Shown here one piece after another: positions 54,653 through 63,201 of a stretch of 64,000 nt of DNA. Where the stretch lies: positions 4,712,001 to 4,776,000 of the forward strand of contig NZ_CP022743.1 of the NCBI RefSeq assembly GCF_002257585.1. Direction: 5' to 3'. The notes under the pieces are model-generated. The model was not told the DNA's origin. It did not search any database and saw only the letters and a list, made by a program, of their open reading frames with translations. The translations under genes were made by a program, and so were the position numbers. Position 1 is the first letter of the stretch; each line of letters opens with the position of its first letter. Origin of the DNA: Mucilaginibacter xinganensis (GTDB lineage: Bacteria > Bacteroidota > Bacteroidia > Sphingobacteriales > Sphingobacteriaceae).

Positions 54653-55279
54653 ATGACAGATTATTACATTTTAATTGATGGTGAGCAAAGTGGCCCGTTC
54701 AGCTACCAGGAATTAACTAAAATGAACATTGATGTGCATACAAGGGTACGTTCATCTATAGCCGATACCTGGCAGGATGCGTGCGATCTGCCGGAATTTT
54801 ATCCTTATTTTGAGTCGATTGGAATTTATTTACCAACAGGGGATAACCTGGCCTCGTTTGGCTGGAGATTGCTTGCCTATGTTATCGACTACGTGATCCT
54901 GTCCTTTTTAATGAACCTGGTGTTACGGATGCTCGCCGTTAACGGTTTTGTTTTCAATTTAAAGTCTTACAACGATTTGTTAAAGATGCCGGTGACAGAT
55001 ATTCTTTTATTGCAGCTAATTACCAGCATTACGCTTGTATTGTACAATTCAATTTGCGAAGCATCACCGATGAAAGGCAGCCTGGGCAAAAAGTTGTGTC
55101 GGCTGGTAGTAGTTGATATTGACGGCGCGGGATTGAGTTATTTGAATGCGCTTTTACGGAGTGTAGGTAAAGCCATTTCAATTTTTCTGTTTTATAGCGG
55201 CTTTTTAAGCATCTTTTTTACTGAACACCGCCAGGCGTTGCATGATTTACTGGCAAAAACCTATGTTGTAAAATTGTAG
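54653..55279 (+). CDS. GYF-RDD membrane protein
   Basis: An N-terminal GYF_2-type domain (YYILIDGEQSGPFSYQELTK, then VHTRVRSSIADTWQDACDLP) is joined to an RDD membrane domain (GWRLLAYVIDYVILSFLMNL, MKGSLGKKLCRLVVVD, HRQALHDLLAKTYVV) with its Arg-Asp-Asp-type residues. The 208-residue protein is anchored with the GYF part presumably in the cytoplasm, where it may bind proline-rich partners. Function is unknown. A paralogue lies just downstream on the other strand. Confidence 0.85.
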   Translation: MTDYYILIDGEQSGPFSYQELTKMNIDVHTRVRSSIADTWQDACDLPEFYPYFESIGIYLPTGDNLASFGWRLLAYVIDYVILSFLMNLVLRMLAVNGFVFNLKSYNDLLKMPVTDILLLQLITSITLVLYNSICEASPMKGSLGKKLCRLVVVDIDGAGLSYLNALLRSVGKAISIFLFYSGFLSIFFTEHRQALHDLLAKTYVVKL

Positions 55280-55329
55280 TTGTAAAAAAAATAGTCAGTA
55301 CACTTTTTGTGCTTACCCGAAAGGTAAAC

Positions 55330-55968
55330 TCAAAACAACCTGTCTTTCATCACCAAAGTGCCTGCAATCATATCATGAAGGCATTGTTGTTGTTTTGTGA
55401 AGAAGCTGAACAGGTAACCGACAAAAAAGGTTAACACGGAAAGTAGTTTAGCCAGGTTTCTCGCCGCTGCCAGGCCAAGGCTGATCCGCTGGCCCTGCAT
55501 ATCGCAAACTTTTATCTTCAAAATCTGCTTGCCGTAGGTTGCCTGCTTCGCCGAGCTTTCCATAATTATATGGTAGATAAATTTCACCAGGGGAATAACG
55601 CCAAAAAGGCTCAAAACAACTATCAGCCGGGTTGCTGCATCGCTGATGAATAAGCTAACTATAAAGGCAAGCACAATGCATACACCCGAAACAAAAAACC
55701 AGTCAAGCGCAGAAGCCATCAACCGCTGATCAAAACTACCAAAATACTGGGGAATAAGGGCCTCCTGCTTAAAACCTAAAACCTGTCTCAGCTCAATAAT
55801 TTCATGGGCTTCTTTATAGTCGTCCATTTCTGCTGTTTTAACAAAGTCGCCTGACTTTATTCTGTGCTGTTTTAACTCTTCCGTGGTAAATGGACCTTCA
55901 GGCTTGCCATTGATAACAAGAAAATAGGTATTGACGGCTCGAAAAACGGTATTATCAGAAGGTTCCAT
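55330..55968 (-). CDS. GYF-RDD membrane protein, paralogue
   Basis: The 212-residue protein repeats the design of its convergent neighbour: GYF_2 part (YFLVINGKPEGPFTTEELKQ, HRIKSGDFVKTAEMDDYKEA) followed by RDD helices (FDQRLMASALDWFFVSGVCI, ATYGKQILKIKVCDMQGQRI, QQCLHDMIAGTLVMK). The stops of the two genes are 50 bases apart. The sequences are clearly divergent, so the duplication is old. Minus-strand PspC and LiaF-like genes lie upstream, suggesting an envelope context. Confidence 0.85.
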   Translation of the reverse strand: MEPSDNTVFRAVNTYFLVINGKPEGPFTTEELKQHRIKSGDFVKTAEMDDYKEAHEIIELRQVLGFKQEALIPQYFGSFDQRLMASALDWFFVSGVCIVLAFIVSLFISDAATRLIVVLSLFGVIPLVKFIYHIIMESSAKQATYGKQILKIKVCDMQGQRISLGLAAARNLAKLLSVLTFFVGYLFSFFTKQQQCLHDMIAGTLVMKDRLF

Positions 55969-56064
55969 TACATACCAAAGTTAGTTTAAAACGCTATAAA
56001 GCCGAAAGGTTGTAACGTTTATTTCAACACTACAACCTTTCAGCCTAAATCTATTTAATGTTAC

Positions 56065-57033
56065 TTAGTACCGGTTTACAGCAAAGCCTGACAGGCCGCC
56101 GCTGATATGGATATGTATTTTATTTTTGGCCGATGCGAAACCCGGAGTTTCATAGTTGTTGTCGCGGGTTTTATTAAAGCCTTCAAAATCGTTACCTGAT
56201 AAGCCCGAATCCGTCTCAATGCTGCAGGCTGCATTTTCAGGAATGCTTATTTCAACGTTTGAAACCCCGGTTGAAACATCAACATTAGTTAGCGCTAAAG
56301 GTGCACCTAATTTAACATTAAAGGAAGCCGCGCCGCCATGCAATTTAAGGTCACGTATTTTAAATTTCGACAGGTCAAAATCAAGGCTTGCAGCACCGGT
56401 TTCAACGCTTATGTCCCAAATAGGGTTAGAATTTAACCGCATTTCGGCTTTGTTTTTATCTGAGTCGAAGTTTATGCCTTTATGATCCTTCATTTTAAAG
56501 TTAACCACATAAACAGAGTCAGTTTTAGTATTTGTTAAAAGATAACGGCTGTCATTATCCATTGTTGATGCGCTGAACAACTGGTTGGTAGTATCTGATA
56601 AATTGTAAGCGGTACCGCCGCCGGTTATGTTAAGACGGGCAAGTTTTATATTAACGTTATAAGGCTCATTAAAAGCGCCCGAACCGCTCATTTTAAAATC
56701 CGACCCGCTGCTGTCGCTATCGTCATCGTTGTTGTCATCAAAATCATCGCTGTGATAGCTAAAATTGTGGCGTGGCCAAAAGTTATAACGATCGCCAAAA
56801 TCGCCAAAAAACAACAGGCCTACACCAATTACCATTACGCTTATTTTTATAATAGTTGCCCAAATAGTTTTATTATGTGCAAATACCAGGTTTACACCGG
56901 CAATAACTAAAAATATTGGCCAAAGGTGAAATATATTGTACCACCGAAAATGCAGCAATCCGAAATTGCCCAGCAGTATTGCTGCTCCTATAAGCACCAG
57001 GATTACACCCGGAATTAATTTATCGTTTTTCAT
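56065..57033 (-). CDS. LiaI/LiaF-like membrane protein
   Basis: The N-terminal 110 residues hold hydrophobic hairpins typical of DUF5668/LiaI-LiaF proteins (IPGVILVLIGAAILLGNFGL, WPIFLVIAGVNLVFAH), then an acidic Asp/Ser linker (DDNNDDDSDSSGSD). The rest is a beta-helix-like domain (AASLDFDLSKFKIRDLKLHG, NVDVSTGVSNVEISIPENAA), as in the LiaF adhesin-like part. Such proteins tune envelope-stress signalling in Firmicutes; in Bacteroidota they are usually paired with PspC, as here (45-base gap). Confidence 0.82.
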   Translation of the reverse strand: MKNDKLIPGVILVLIGAAILLGNFGLLHFRWYNIFHLWPIFLVIAGVNLVFAHNKTIWATIIKISVMVIGVGLLFFGDFGDRYNFWPRHNFSYHSDDFDDNNDDDSDSSGSDFKMSGSGAFNEPYNVNIKLARLNITGGGTAYNLSDTTNQLFSASTMDNDSRYLLTNTKTDSVYVVNFKMKDHKGINFDSDKNKAEMRLNSNPIWDISVETGAASLDFDLSKFKIRDLKLHGGAASFNVKLGAPLALTNVDVSTGVSNVEISIPENAACSIETDSGLSGNDFEGFNKTRDNNYETPGFASAKNKIHIHISGGLSGFAVNRY

Positions 57034-57078
57034 ATTAATTTTTATTTTATGGTTAGCTCATTTATTATGAACCTGTAA

Positions 57079-57693
57079 TTATGCAGTTGGTGCGTTGTCA
57101 GCAGTTGGTGCAGCCTGGTCATCAGCGGCTGGTTCTTCTTTTTCGGGGCCAGCTTTCCAGTCTTCTTTATCCCAGGCTTGTTTTCTTTGGCCGGATATAA
57201 TCAGCGAACCGCCAACCACAACCAGTATTACAGGCCACAACCTGCCGAAATCAAAATCAGGAATAAGATCATATTCATCAACAAGGATTGCTGCACCAAC
57301 CATAATAAGCACCAAACCTATTATAACACCCGCATGCGATTTTTGCTTGGGAGCAGCACTTTCAACCGGTGCGTTTTCAAATGGATTGGCACTGAAAGGA
57401 TTGCCACCAAAAGGATTGCCGGTTTGCGGCGGCGTATTAAACTGGCTGCCGGCTTGTTGTGGCGGCACGGTATAATCTACCGTTGGGTTATTATAATTAT
57501 TGTACAGGTAACCCTTTTTTGGTAATACTATCCATAGAATGATATAAGTACCGAAGCCTACACCCATAATAAAAAAGGTGAAAGCAAATAGCAGGCGCAT
57601 AACAGTAACATCCATTTCGAAATATTCTGCCAGGCCTGAACAAACACCACCAAACACTTTGTGGTATTCATCACGATATAGTTTTTTGTTCAT
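57079..57693 (-). CDS. PspC-domain membrane protein
   Basis: The 204-residue protein starts with a PspC domain: KLYRDEYHKVFGGVCSGLAE, then YFEMDVTVMRLLFAFTFFIM and ILWIVLPKK. A proline, asparagine and glycine-rich linker (FGGNPFSANPFENAP) leads to a second hydrophobic pair (HAGVIIGLVLIMVGAAILVD, WPVILVVVGGSLIISG) and an acidic, alanine-rich tail. PspC proteins sense or buffer membrane stress. It is followed by the LiaF-like gene and preceded by an SDR gene 23 bases away, so all three may be one transcript. Confidence 0.88.
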   Translation of the reverse strand: MNKKLYRDEYHKVFGGVCSGLAEYFEMDVTVMRLLFAFTFFIMGVGFGTYIILWIVLPKKGYLYNNYNNPTVDYTVPPQQAGSQFNTPPQTGNPFGGNPFSANPFENAPVESAAPKQKSHAGVIIGLVLIMVGAAILVDEYDLIPDFDFGRLWPVILVVVGGSLIISGQRKQAWDKEDWKAGPEKEEPAADDQAAPTADNAPTA

Positions 57694-57716
57694 TGTTATA
57701 TTGTTTTTGAGTTGAT

Positions 57717-58421
57717 TTATATTTGTCCGAAAGTCGGTTTTATTACTATTTCATCTACGTTTGCACCCGCACTCATGTTGTAAATGTTTACAACAGCCGA
57801 TGCAACGTCTTCAGGCAAAACCATTTTATCCTTGTCAACCTCCATATCTTTCCATGAGTCGGTCAGGGTTGAGCCAGGTATAATGGCCGTTACTTTTACA
57901 CCGTATGGCTGCATCTCGGTACGCATTACTTTGTTAAGACCCAGCAGCGCATACTTTGTTACACTATAGGTACCAGCCTCAGCAATAGGGCTTAACGATG
58001 CTACGGAGCATATGTTAAATATATGTCCCTCACGCGCCGCCATCATTGTTTTTCCAAAATAACGGTAAAGCTCATAAGCAGGCATCAGGTTGGTATTTAC
58101 ATGCTTGTCAAGCGTAGTTTCCGTGTCGTTCAATATGCTGGAGTATTCATAAATGCCTGCGTTATTAACAATTATGCTCATAAAACCAAGGTGTTGCGCT
58201 GCACCCTGCGCAAAGTCTTGTAACTGTTGTTTTATACTAACATCGGTAACAGCGGTATATATGTTTATACTGGGATTAATAACGGATAATACTTCCCTGA
58301 AAGCAGCAAGATCATCGCCGTTCCTTGAACAAAGGGCAAGGTTAATGCCTTCTTTTGCAAACGCTATTGCAATTGCCCTGCCTATGCCTTTTGTTGATGC
58401 TGTTATGAGTGCGTTTTTCAT
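57717..58421 (-). CDS. Short-chain dehydrogenase/reductase
   Basis: ATG 58421 starts MKNALITASTKGIGRAIAIA, with the cofactor motif TxxxKGIG. The catalytic residues are present: the NNAG motif in IIVNNAGIYEY, Ser in ICSVASLSPIA and YxxxK in YSVTKYALLG. At 234 residues it is a classical SDR, probably NADP-dependent (basic/serine residues after strand 2: LCSRNGDDL). FabG-like 3-oxoacyl reductases and sepiapterin-like reductases share these features; substrate cannot be told. A longer upstream frame was rejected because the fold begins at this methionine. Confidence 0.9.
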   Translation of the reverse strand: MKNALITASTKGIGRAIAIAFAKEGINLALCSRNGDDLAAFREVLSVINPSINIYTAVTDVSIKQQLQDFAQGAAQHLGFMSIIVNNAGIYEYSSILNDTETTLDKHVNTNLMPAYELYRYFGKTMMAAREGHIFNICSVASLSPIAEAGTYSVTKYALLGLNKVMRTEMQPYGVKVTAIIPGSTLTDSWKDMEVDKDKMVLPEDVASAVVNIYNMSAGANVDEIVIKPTFGQI

Positions 58422-58661
58422 TTTCTTTATCCTGGTGTTTGAATACTGTAATGTTAATTCAAACAATAATATCTAAAAATCCCCAATGATATTATACGTC
58501 AAATCTAATTTATATGTAAGCGCGCCGATTATGGCTTTTGGTAAAGCTGGTTAAATTTTCGGTAAAGCCGGGAAAAAAGGCGGTGAAAAAGAAGAGGGCT
58601 AAGTCGTTTAACGGCCGAGCCCTGTGGTAATCTAATTGCTTATCAACTACAGCGGACTAAA

Positions 58662-59162
58662 TCAGTCCGTAGTTTTTGTTTTAAAAAAGAAATAAGTTTG
58701 GCTGCTATAGCTAAAAATAATCACCAACGCTGTCGTTAACGCTTTTGATGGAGTAGGATAGAAACCAAAATAATCCACAAATAATTTCAAGAGCAGGTAG
58801 TTGAAAATTATACAGAAAAAAACCACTATCAGGTACCGGATAAGCTGGCTCCTGCGCCTTAAGCCGGATTGCTGGAATACTACATAGCGGTTAAGATAAA
58901 AGCCAGAAGGCAAACTAAAACAAAAAGCAAATACCAGCGATGCAATGTGGGGACTCATGGTTAAATGCCCGATATCTATATTCTGTTTTTTGAAAATGAA
59001 ATTATAGGCAACAGAAAAAAGAGCAATATCAAACACTGTATTTGCACCACCTGCCGCAGCATACCGGAAGGTTTGCAAGGGAATAAACTTTTTAAAGGGT
59101 TTGTAAAAGAAATCAATTACTGATAAAATAAACAGCCTTAAAGCATGATGCAATTTTTTCAT
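58662..59162 (-). CDS. GtrA-family membrane protein
   Basis: The 166-residue protein (ATG 59162, MKKLHHALRL) has four hydrophobic helices and GtrA signatures: TFRYAAAGGANTVFDIALFS, then LPSGFYLNRYVVFQQSG and QLIRYLIVVFFCIIFNYLLL. GtrA proteins are thought to move polyprenyl-linked sugars across the inner membrane for cell-surface glycosylation. No glycosyltransferase is adjacent here. It is divergent from mlaE. Confidence 0.88.
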   Translation of the reverse strand: MKKLHHALRLFILSVIDFFYKPFKKFIPLQTFRYAAAGGANTVFDIALFSVAYNFIFKKQNIDIGHLTMSPHIASLVFAFCFSLPSGFYLNRYVVFQQSGLRRRSQLIRYLIVVFFCIIFNYLLLKLFVDYFGFYPTPSKALTTALVIIFSYSSQTYFFFKTKTTD

Positions 59163-59352
59163 TTGCGTATATTTTTGGCATATATGGTGCCAATGTAACA
59201 TTTGTCAAAACTAACTGTTTGTATTTTAGTTATTCTCACTATTAATGTTTCTGCAATTTTATCACTAAAAAGGCATAATATTAATTAAGAAGATTTTGCG
59301 TAATGCACCGTATTGCTTAAAACCGTATTTTTAGCCGAATTTTAATTATTAA

Positions 59353-60084
59353 ATGTTTAATAGCTTAGGAAAATATATACTCTTACTGCACTTAAGTTTC
59401 CGCAAACCCGAAAAATTTAAAGTTTATTGGGCCGAAGTAATGCGCGAAATGGTATCTGTGGGCATCGGATCTCTCGGGATAATCAGTATCATATCATTAT
59501 TTATAGGTGCCGCCACCACCATACAAGTGGCGTTCCAGTTGTCAAGTCCGTTGGTGCCCCGCAGTATTGCCGGCAGCATAGCGCGCGATTCAACCATCCT
59601 TGAGTTTAGTCCAACCATCTCATCATTGGTGCTGGCTGGCCGGGTAGGTTCAAGCATTGCATCGCAAATAGGCACTATGCGGGTAACTGAGCAAATTGAT
59701 GCCCTGGAAATTATGGGTGTAAATGCGCCTGGCTATTTAATTGCCCCCAAAATTATTGCGGGAATGACGATGGTGCCACTGCTGGTTATTGCATCTATTA
59801 CCTTAGGCATAACCGGCGGCTGGATTGCCTGTGTATTGTCTGGCGATGTTAGCCCGGCTGATTACATATCAGGTGTACACAGCGGTTTTGATGGCCTTAC
59901 TGTAAGAGTTGCACTTGTTAAAGCGGTTGTTTTTGGATTTATCATAGCTTCCATCTGTGCTTACCAGGGATTTTACACATCGGGCGGTGCGCTCGAAGTT
60001 GGACAGTCAGCTACCAAAGGAGTAGTTTACAGTTGTGTAATGATCTTATTTGCCGATTTGGTTATAACACGTTTAATGCTATGA
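59353..60084 (+). CDS. mlaE: MlaE-type phospholipid ABC transporter permease
   Basis: The 243-residue membrane protein has the MlaE pattern: IISLFIGAATTIQVAFQLSS, EFSPTISSLVLAGRVGSSIA, the coupling segment EIGTMRVTEQIDALEIMGVN-like QIGTMRVTEQIDALEIMGVN, YLIAPKIIAGMTMVPLLVIA and C-terminal GYNxG-like CAYQGFYTSGGALEVGQSAT. It forms the membrane part of the Mla/MCE lipid shuttle for outer-membrane asymmetry. The ATPase gene overlaps it by 4 bases. An MCE-domain (MlaD) gene, usually near, is not in the window downstream. Confidence 0.92.
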   Translation: MFNSLGKYILLLHLSFRKPEKFKVYWAEVMREMVSVGIGSLGIISIISLFIGAATTIQVAFQLSSPLVPRSIAGSIARDSTILEFSPTISSLVLAGRVGSSIASQIGTMRVTEQIDALEIMGVNAPGYLIAPKIIAGMTMVPLLVIASITLGITGGWIACVLSGDVSPADYISGVHSGFDGLTVRVALVKAVVFGFIIASICAYQGFYTSGGALEVGQSATKGVVYSCVMILFADLVITRLML

Positions 60085-60833
60085 TCGAGGTAAAGGATAT
60101 TTATAAAACATTTGGTGAGAACGAGGTGCTTAAAGGCATTAGTGCAAAGTTTACTGCAGGTAAAAATAACCTTATCATAGGCGGGTCAGGATCAGGGAAA
60201 ACTACTTTACTTAAATGTATCGTAGGGTTGCACGACCCAACCAAAGGGCAGGTTTTTTTTGATGATCAGAACTTTACAGAAATGAATTTCACCCAGCGGG
60301 TGCCCATCCGTACCGAAATAGGAATGCTATTCCAAAACTCCGCATTATTTGACTCAATGACGGTAGAGGAAAATATTATGTTTCCGCTAAACTTGTTTAC
60401 ACAGCAAACAAGTGCCGAAAAACTTGACCGTGCAAATTTTTGTCTCAAGCGAGTTAACCTTGAAGGTAAAAACAAATTATACCCTTCCGAGCTTTCAGGA
60501 GGCATGAAAAAAAGAGTAGGAATTGCCCGGGCCATTTCTATGCAGCCTAAATACCTTTTTGTGGATGAGCCAAACTCGGGCCTCGACCCCAAAACTTCTA
60601 TCCTGATTGATGAACTCATCAACGAACTGACAGAAGAATACAAGATAACTACCGTTATTGTAACACACGATATGAATTCAGTGATGGGCATAGGCGACCA
60701 TATTGTTTTTTTACACGAGGGCAAAAAATGGTGGGAAGGTTCAAATAAAGAAATAGCACACACCGACAATAAAGAACTCAACTCATTTGTATTTGCCAGC
60801 AAGTTTATGCAAGCGGCAAAAGGCAAGTTATAG
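60081..60833 (+). CDS. mlaF: MlaF-type ABC transporter ATPase
   Basis: The start ATG overlaps the mlaE stop (ATGA), which fixes the start and shows coupling. The 250-residue protein has Walker A GGSGSGKTT, the Q-loop GMLFQNSALFDSMTVEENIM, signature LSGGMKKRVGIARAI, Walker B YLFVDEPNSGLDP and the H-loop VIVTHDMNS. It powers the MlaE permease. The downstream gap contains a repeat-like region. Confidence 0.95.
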   Translation: MIEVKDIYKTFGENEVLKGISAKFTAGKNNLIIGGSGSGKTTLLKCIVGLHDPTKGQVFFDDQNFTEMNFTQRVPIRTEIGMLFQNSALFDSMTVEENIMFPLNLFTQQTSAEKLDRANFCLKRVNLEGKNKLYPSELSGGMKKRVGIARAISMQPKYLFVDEPNSGLDPKTSILIDELINELTEEYKITTVIVTHDMNSVMGIGDHIVFLHEGKKWWEGSNKEIAHTDNKELNSFVFASKFMQAAKGKL

Positions 60834-60940
60834 GCTGAGATTAAAGGTTATTGGCCAGAACCTTAGTTGAACCCGGGTAAAGCTCGTCGAATCAAAGCCT
60901 TCAATTACAAAACTTCAATCACTATCAGGCCATAGATTAT

Positions 60941-60948
60941 TATATTTG
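60941..60948 (+). promoter_or_regulatory. -7 promoter element upstream of the methyltransferase
   Basis: TATATTTG fits TAnnTTTG exactly, 50 bases before the ATG. The -33 region is not obvious. Confidence 0.45.
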
Positions 60949-60998
60949 CGTTTTATTCTATCTAATCGCTAACCTCTGGTCTCTAATCACTAACAACC

Positions 60999-61886
60999 AT
61001 GATCCAACTCCTCACACCAATACACTGGAAAGATTACGAACTGATTGATTGCGGTGATTTTGAAAAATTGGAGCGTTTTGGCAACGTGATATTGATAAGG
61101 CCCGAGCCGCAGGCGGTGTGGAGCAAGGCTTTAAGCAATTCAGAGTGGCAACGCCTGCATCATATTAAATTTAAGGGCCGTTCGGCAACATCTGGCGAAT
61201 GGGTAAAAAAGAACCCGGCCACCCCTGATCGCTGGCATATTGAATACAAAAACCCCGAGGCGGGTATTAAATTCAGGTTAGCGTTAACTTCCTTTAAACA
61301 CCTCGGGATTTTCCCGGAGCAAGCTGTTAACTGGGACTATATCACCCAAAATATAAAGAAATTCAAAACGCCCGAGCCCAAAGTGCTCAACTTGTTTGCC
61401 TATACCGGCGGGGCCTCGCTGATTGCCAGGGCTGCCGGTGCCGATACCACGCATGTTGATTCCATTAAACAGGTGGTTACGTGGGCTAATGAAAACCAGG
61501 AGCTTTCGGGCCTCACCAACATTCGCTGGGTGGTTGAAGATGCACTGAAATTTGTAAAACGCGAATTAAAGCGGGGTAAAAAATATAATGGGATCATTCT
61601 TGATCCCCCGGCTTACGGGCATGGCCCAAACGGTGAAAAGTGGAAGCTGGAAGATAATATCAATGAAATGATGGCCGATGTGATGCAACTGCTGGATCCC
61701 GATGAACATTTCCTGATCTTAAATACCTATTCGCTTGGTTTCTCGTCGGTGATAATTGAAAACCTGATCAAAGGTGCATATCCGCAAGTTCAAAACCTGG
61801 AAACCGGGGAGCTTTACCTGCAGGCCACCGCAGGTTGTAAACTACCATTGGGAGTTTTTGGGAAGTTCTATAAAACTGCATTATAG
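60999..61886 (+). CDS. RlmI/RlmK-like SAM-dependent methyltransferase
   Basis: The 295-residue protein has the Rossmann methyltransferase core: motif I VLNLFAYTGGASLIARAAGA, acidic loop THVDSIKQVVTWANENQELS, IRWVVEDALKFVKRELKRG and the catalytic-site motif IILDPPAYGHGPNGEKWKLE. DPPxxG and the FKHLGIFPEQAVNW segment are typical of the PF10672 group close to RlmI/RlmK, which methylate 23S rRNA cytosine or guanine. The PUA domain of RlmI is absent, so substrate is uncertain. Confidence 0.88.
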   Translation: MIQLLTPIHWKDYELIDCGDFEKLERFGNVILIRPEPQAVWSKALSNSEWQRLHHIKFKGRSATSGEWVKKNPATPDRWHIEYKNPEAGIKFRLALTSFKHLGIFPEQAVNWDYITQNIKKFKTPEPKVLNLFAYTGGASLIARAAGADTTHVDSIKQVVTWANENQELSGLTNIRWVVEDALKFVKRELKRGKKYNGIILDPPAYGHGPNGEKWKLEDNINEMMADVMQLLDPDEHFLILNTYSLGFSSVIIENLIKGAYPQVQNLETGELYLQATAGCKLPLGVFGKFYKTAL

Positions 61887-62045
61887 TTGTAGCACACCGG
61901 CCATTTAGAATCCGACAACAAGTGTAAATGTGCAAACTGCACATTTACAACCTGAAACTGATAAATTGTTGATAATTTAAACCAATCCAACTACAAAAAA
62001 AGGTGTTACTTTGCAGAACCCCTGCCATATACAAAAATCTGATAA

Positions 62046-63104
62046 ATGAAATTGAAAAACATTATTCTTCCTGCTGCATTTGTACTATCCGCGTTAGCGC
62101 TGTTTTCAAGTTGCAGCCAGCCCGCTGGTAAAGACAAGGCCGCCACCGCAAAAGACACCACCAAAAAAGTTGCTGCCGAAGCACCTGAGGATACTGTTAC
62201 CGCAAAAGTGGTATATCCGCCAATTGATAAAAAGCTTTACGACTCGCTGATGAAGCGCCTTGCCAATGGCGATACTACTGGGAAATGGCCCGTAAAAAAC
62301 ACCCCTTATCCGTTACCAGGCGCTATATTGCCATTCAAAAGGGTCGTAGCTTTTTACGGTAATCTTTATGCGAAAAAAATGGGCATCCTTGGCGAATTAC
62401 CGCCAAATGAAATGCTTGCTAAATTAAAAGGGGAAGTAAAGAACTGGGAAAAAGCCGATCCAAAAACACCGGTGCAACCCGCACTGCATTATATTGCTGT
62501 TGTAGCCAGCGGCGACGCTGGCAAAGATGGTAAATACCGTCATCGGATGCCGCTTAAACAGATAGATACAGTGTTAAAACTTGCCAAAAAAGCACATGCT
62601 ATTGTGTTTTTGGATGTACAGGTTGCACTAAGCACGATAAGGGTTGAATTGCCGTTGCTTGAAAAATACCTGAGTATGCCTAATGTTCATTTTGGTATGG
62701 ATCCTGAATTTTCTATGAAAGACGGCACACATCCGGGAAAAAAGATAGGCACCTACGATGCTGATGACATCAATTATGTATCAAATTACCTTGCTAACCT
62801 GGTAAGAAAGAATCACCTGCCACCGAAAATTTTAATAGTTCACCGCTTTACAAAAAAGATGCTAACTAACTATAAGAACATCAAACTGCGTCCCGAAGTT
62901 CAAATGGTAATTGATATGGATGGATGGGGCGAACCTGATCTGAAAGAAGGCACTTACCGTTATTTTGTTCGTGACGAACCTGTTCAGTTCACCGGCTTTA
63001 AACTATTTTACAAAAATGATATCAAGAAAGCGCCACATCATATGCTTACCCCACAGGAAGTTTTAAAGAAAAGGCCTTTCCCGATCTATATCCAATATCA
63101 ATAA
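62046..63104 (+). CDS. Hypothetical lipoprotein, 352 residues
   Basis: A signal peptide ends in the lipobox LFSSC, followed by an Ala/Lys/Thr-rich linker (AGKDKAATAKDTTKKVAAEA). The folded part begins near residue 95: FKRVVAFYGNLYAKKMGILG, ALHYIAVVASGDAGKDGKYR, HAIVFLDVQVALSTIRVELP, LSMPNVHFGMDPEFSMKDG, PPKILIVHRFTKKMLTNYKN and VQMVIDMDGWGEPDL. Alternating strands and helices with acidic strand ends look like a TIM-type barrel. I do not recognise the family. It is likely anchored in a membrane facing the periplasm. A terminator follows. Confidence 0.72.
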   Translation: MKLKNIILPAAFVLSALALFSSCSQPAGKDKAATAKDTTKKVAAEAPEDTVTAKVVYPPIDKKLYDSLMKRLANGDTTGKWPVKNTPYPLPGAILPFKRVVAFYGNLYAKKMGILGELPPNEMLAKLKGEVKNWEKADPKTPVQPALHYIAVVASGDAGKDGKYRHRMPLKQIDTVLKLAKKAHAIVFLDVQVALSTIRVELPLLEKYLSMPNVHFGMDPEFSMKDGTHPGKKIGTYDADDINYVSNYLANLVRKNHLPPKILIVHRFTKKMLTNYKNIKLRPEVQMVIDMDGWGEPDLKEGTYRYFVRDEPVQFTGFKLFYKNDIKKAPHHMLTPQEVLKKRPFPIYIQYQ

Positions 63105-63160
63105 TAGCAAAGGCGCTATATGCTGCGCCGCCGGAAGGGAATATTATTAAAGACATTATT

Positions 63161-63192
63161 AGAGACGCGATTTATTGCGTCTCTGCTTTTTT
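63161..63192 (+). terminator. Intrinsic terminator of the lipoprotein gene
   Basis: AGAGACGC (63161-63168) pairs with GCGTCTCT (63177-63184) around GATTTATT, followed by GCTTTTTT. Confidence 0.88.
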
Positions 63193-63201
63193 AAAATAAA
63201 A

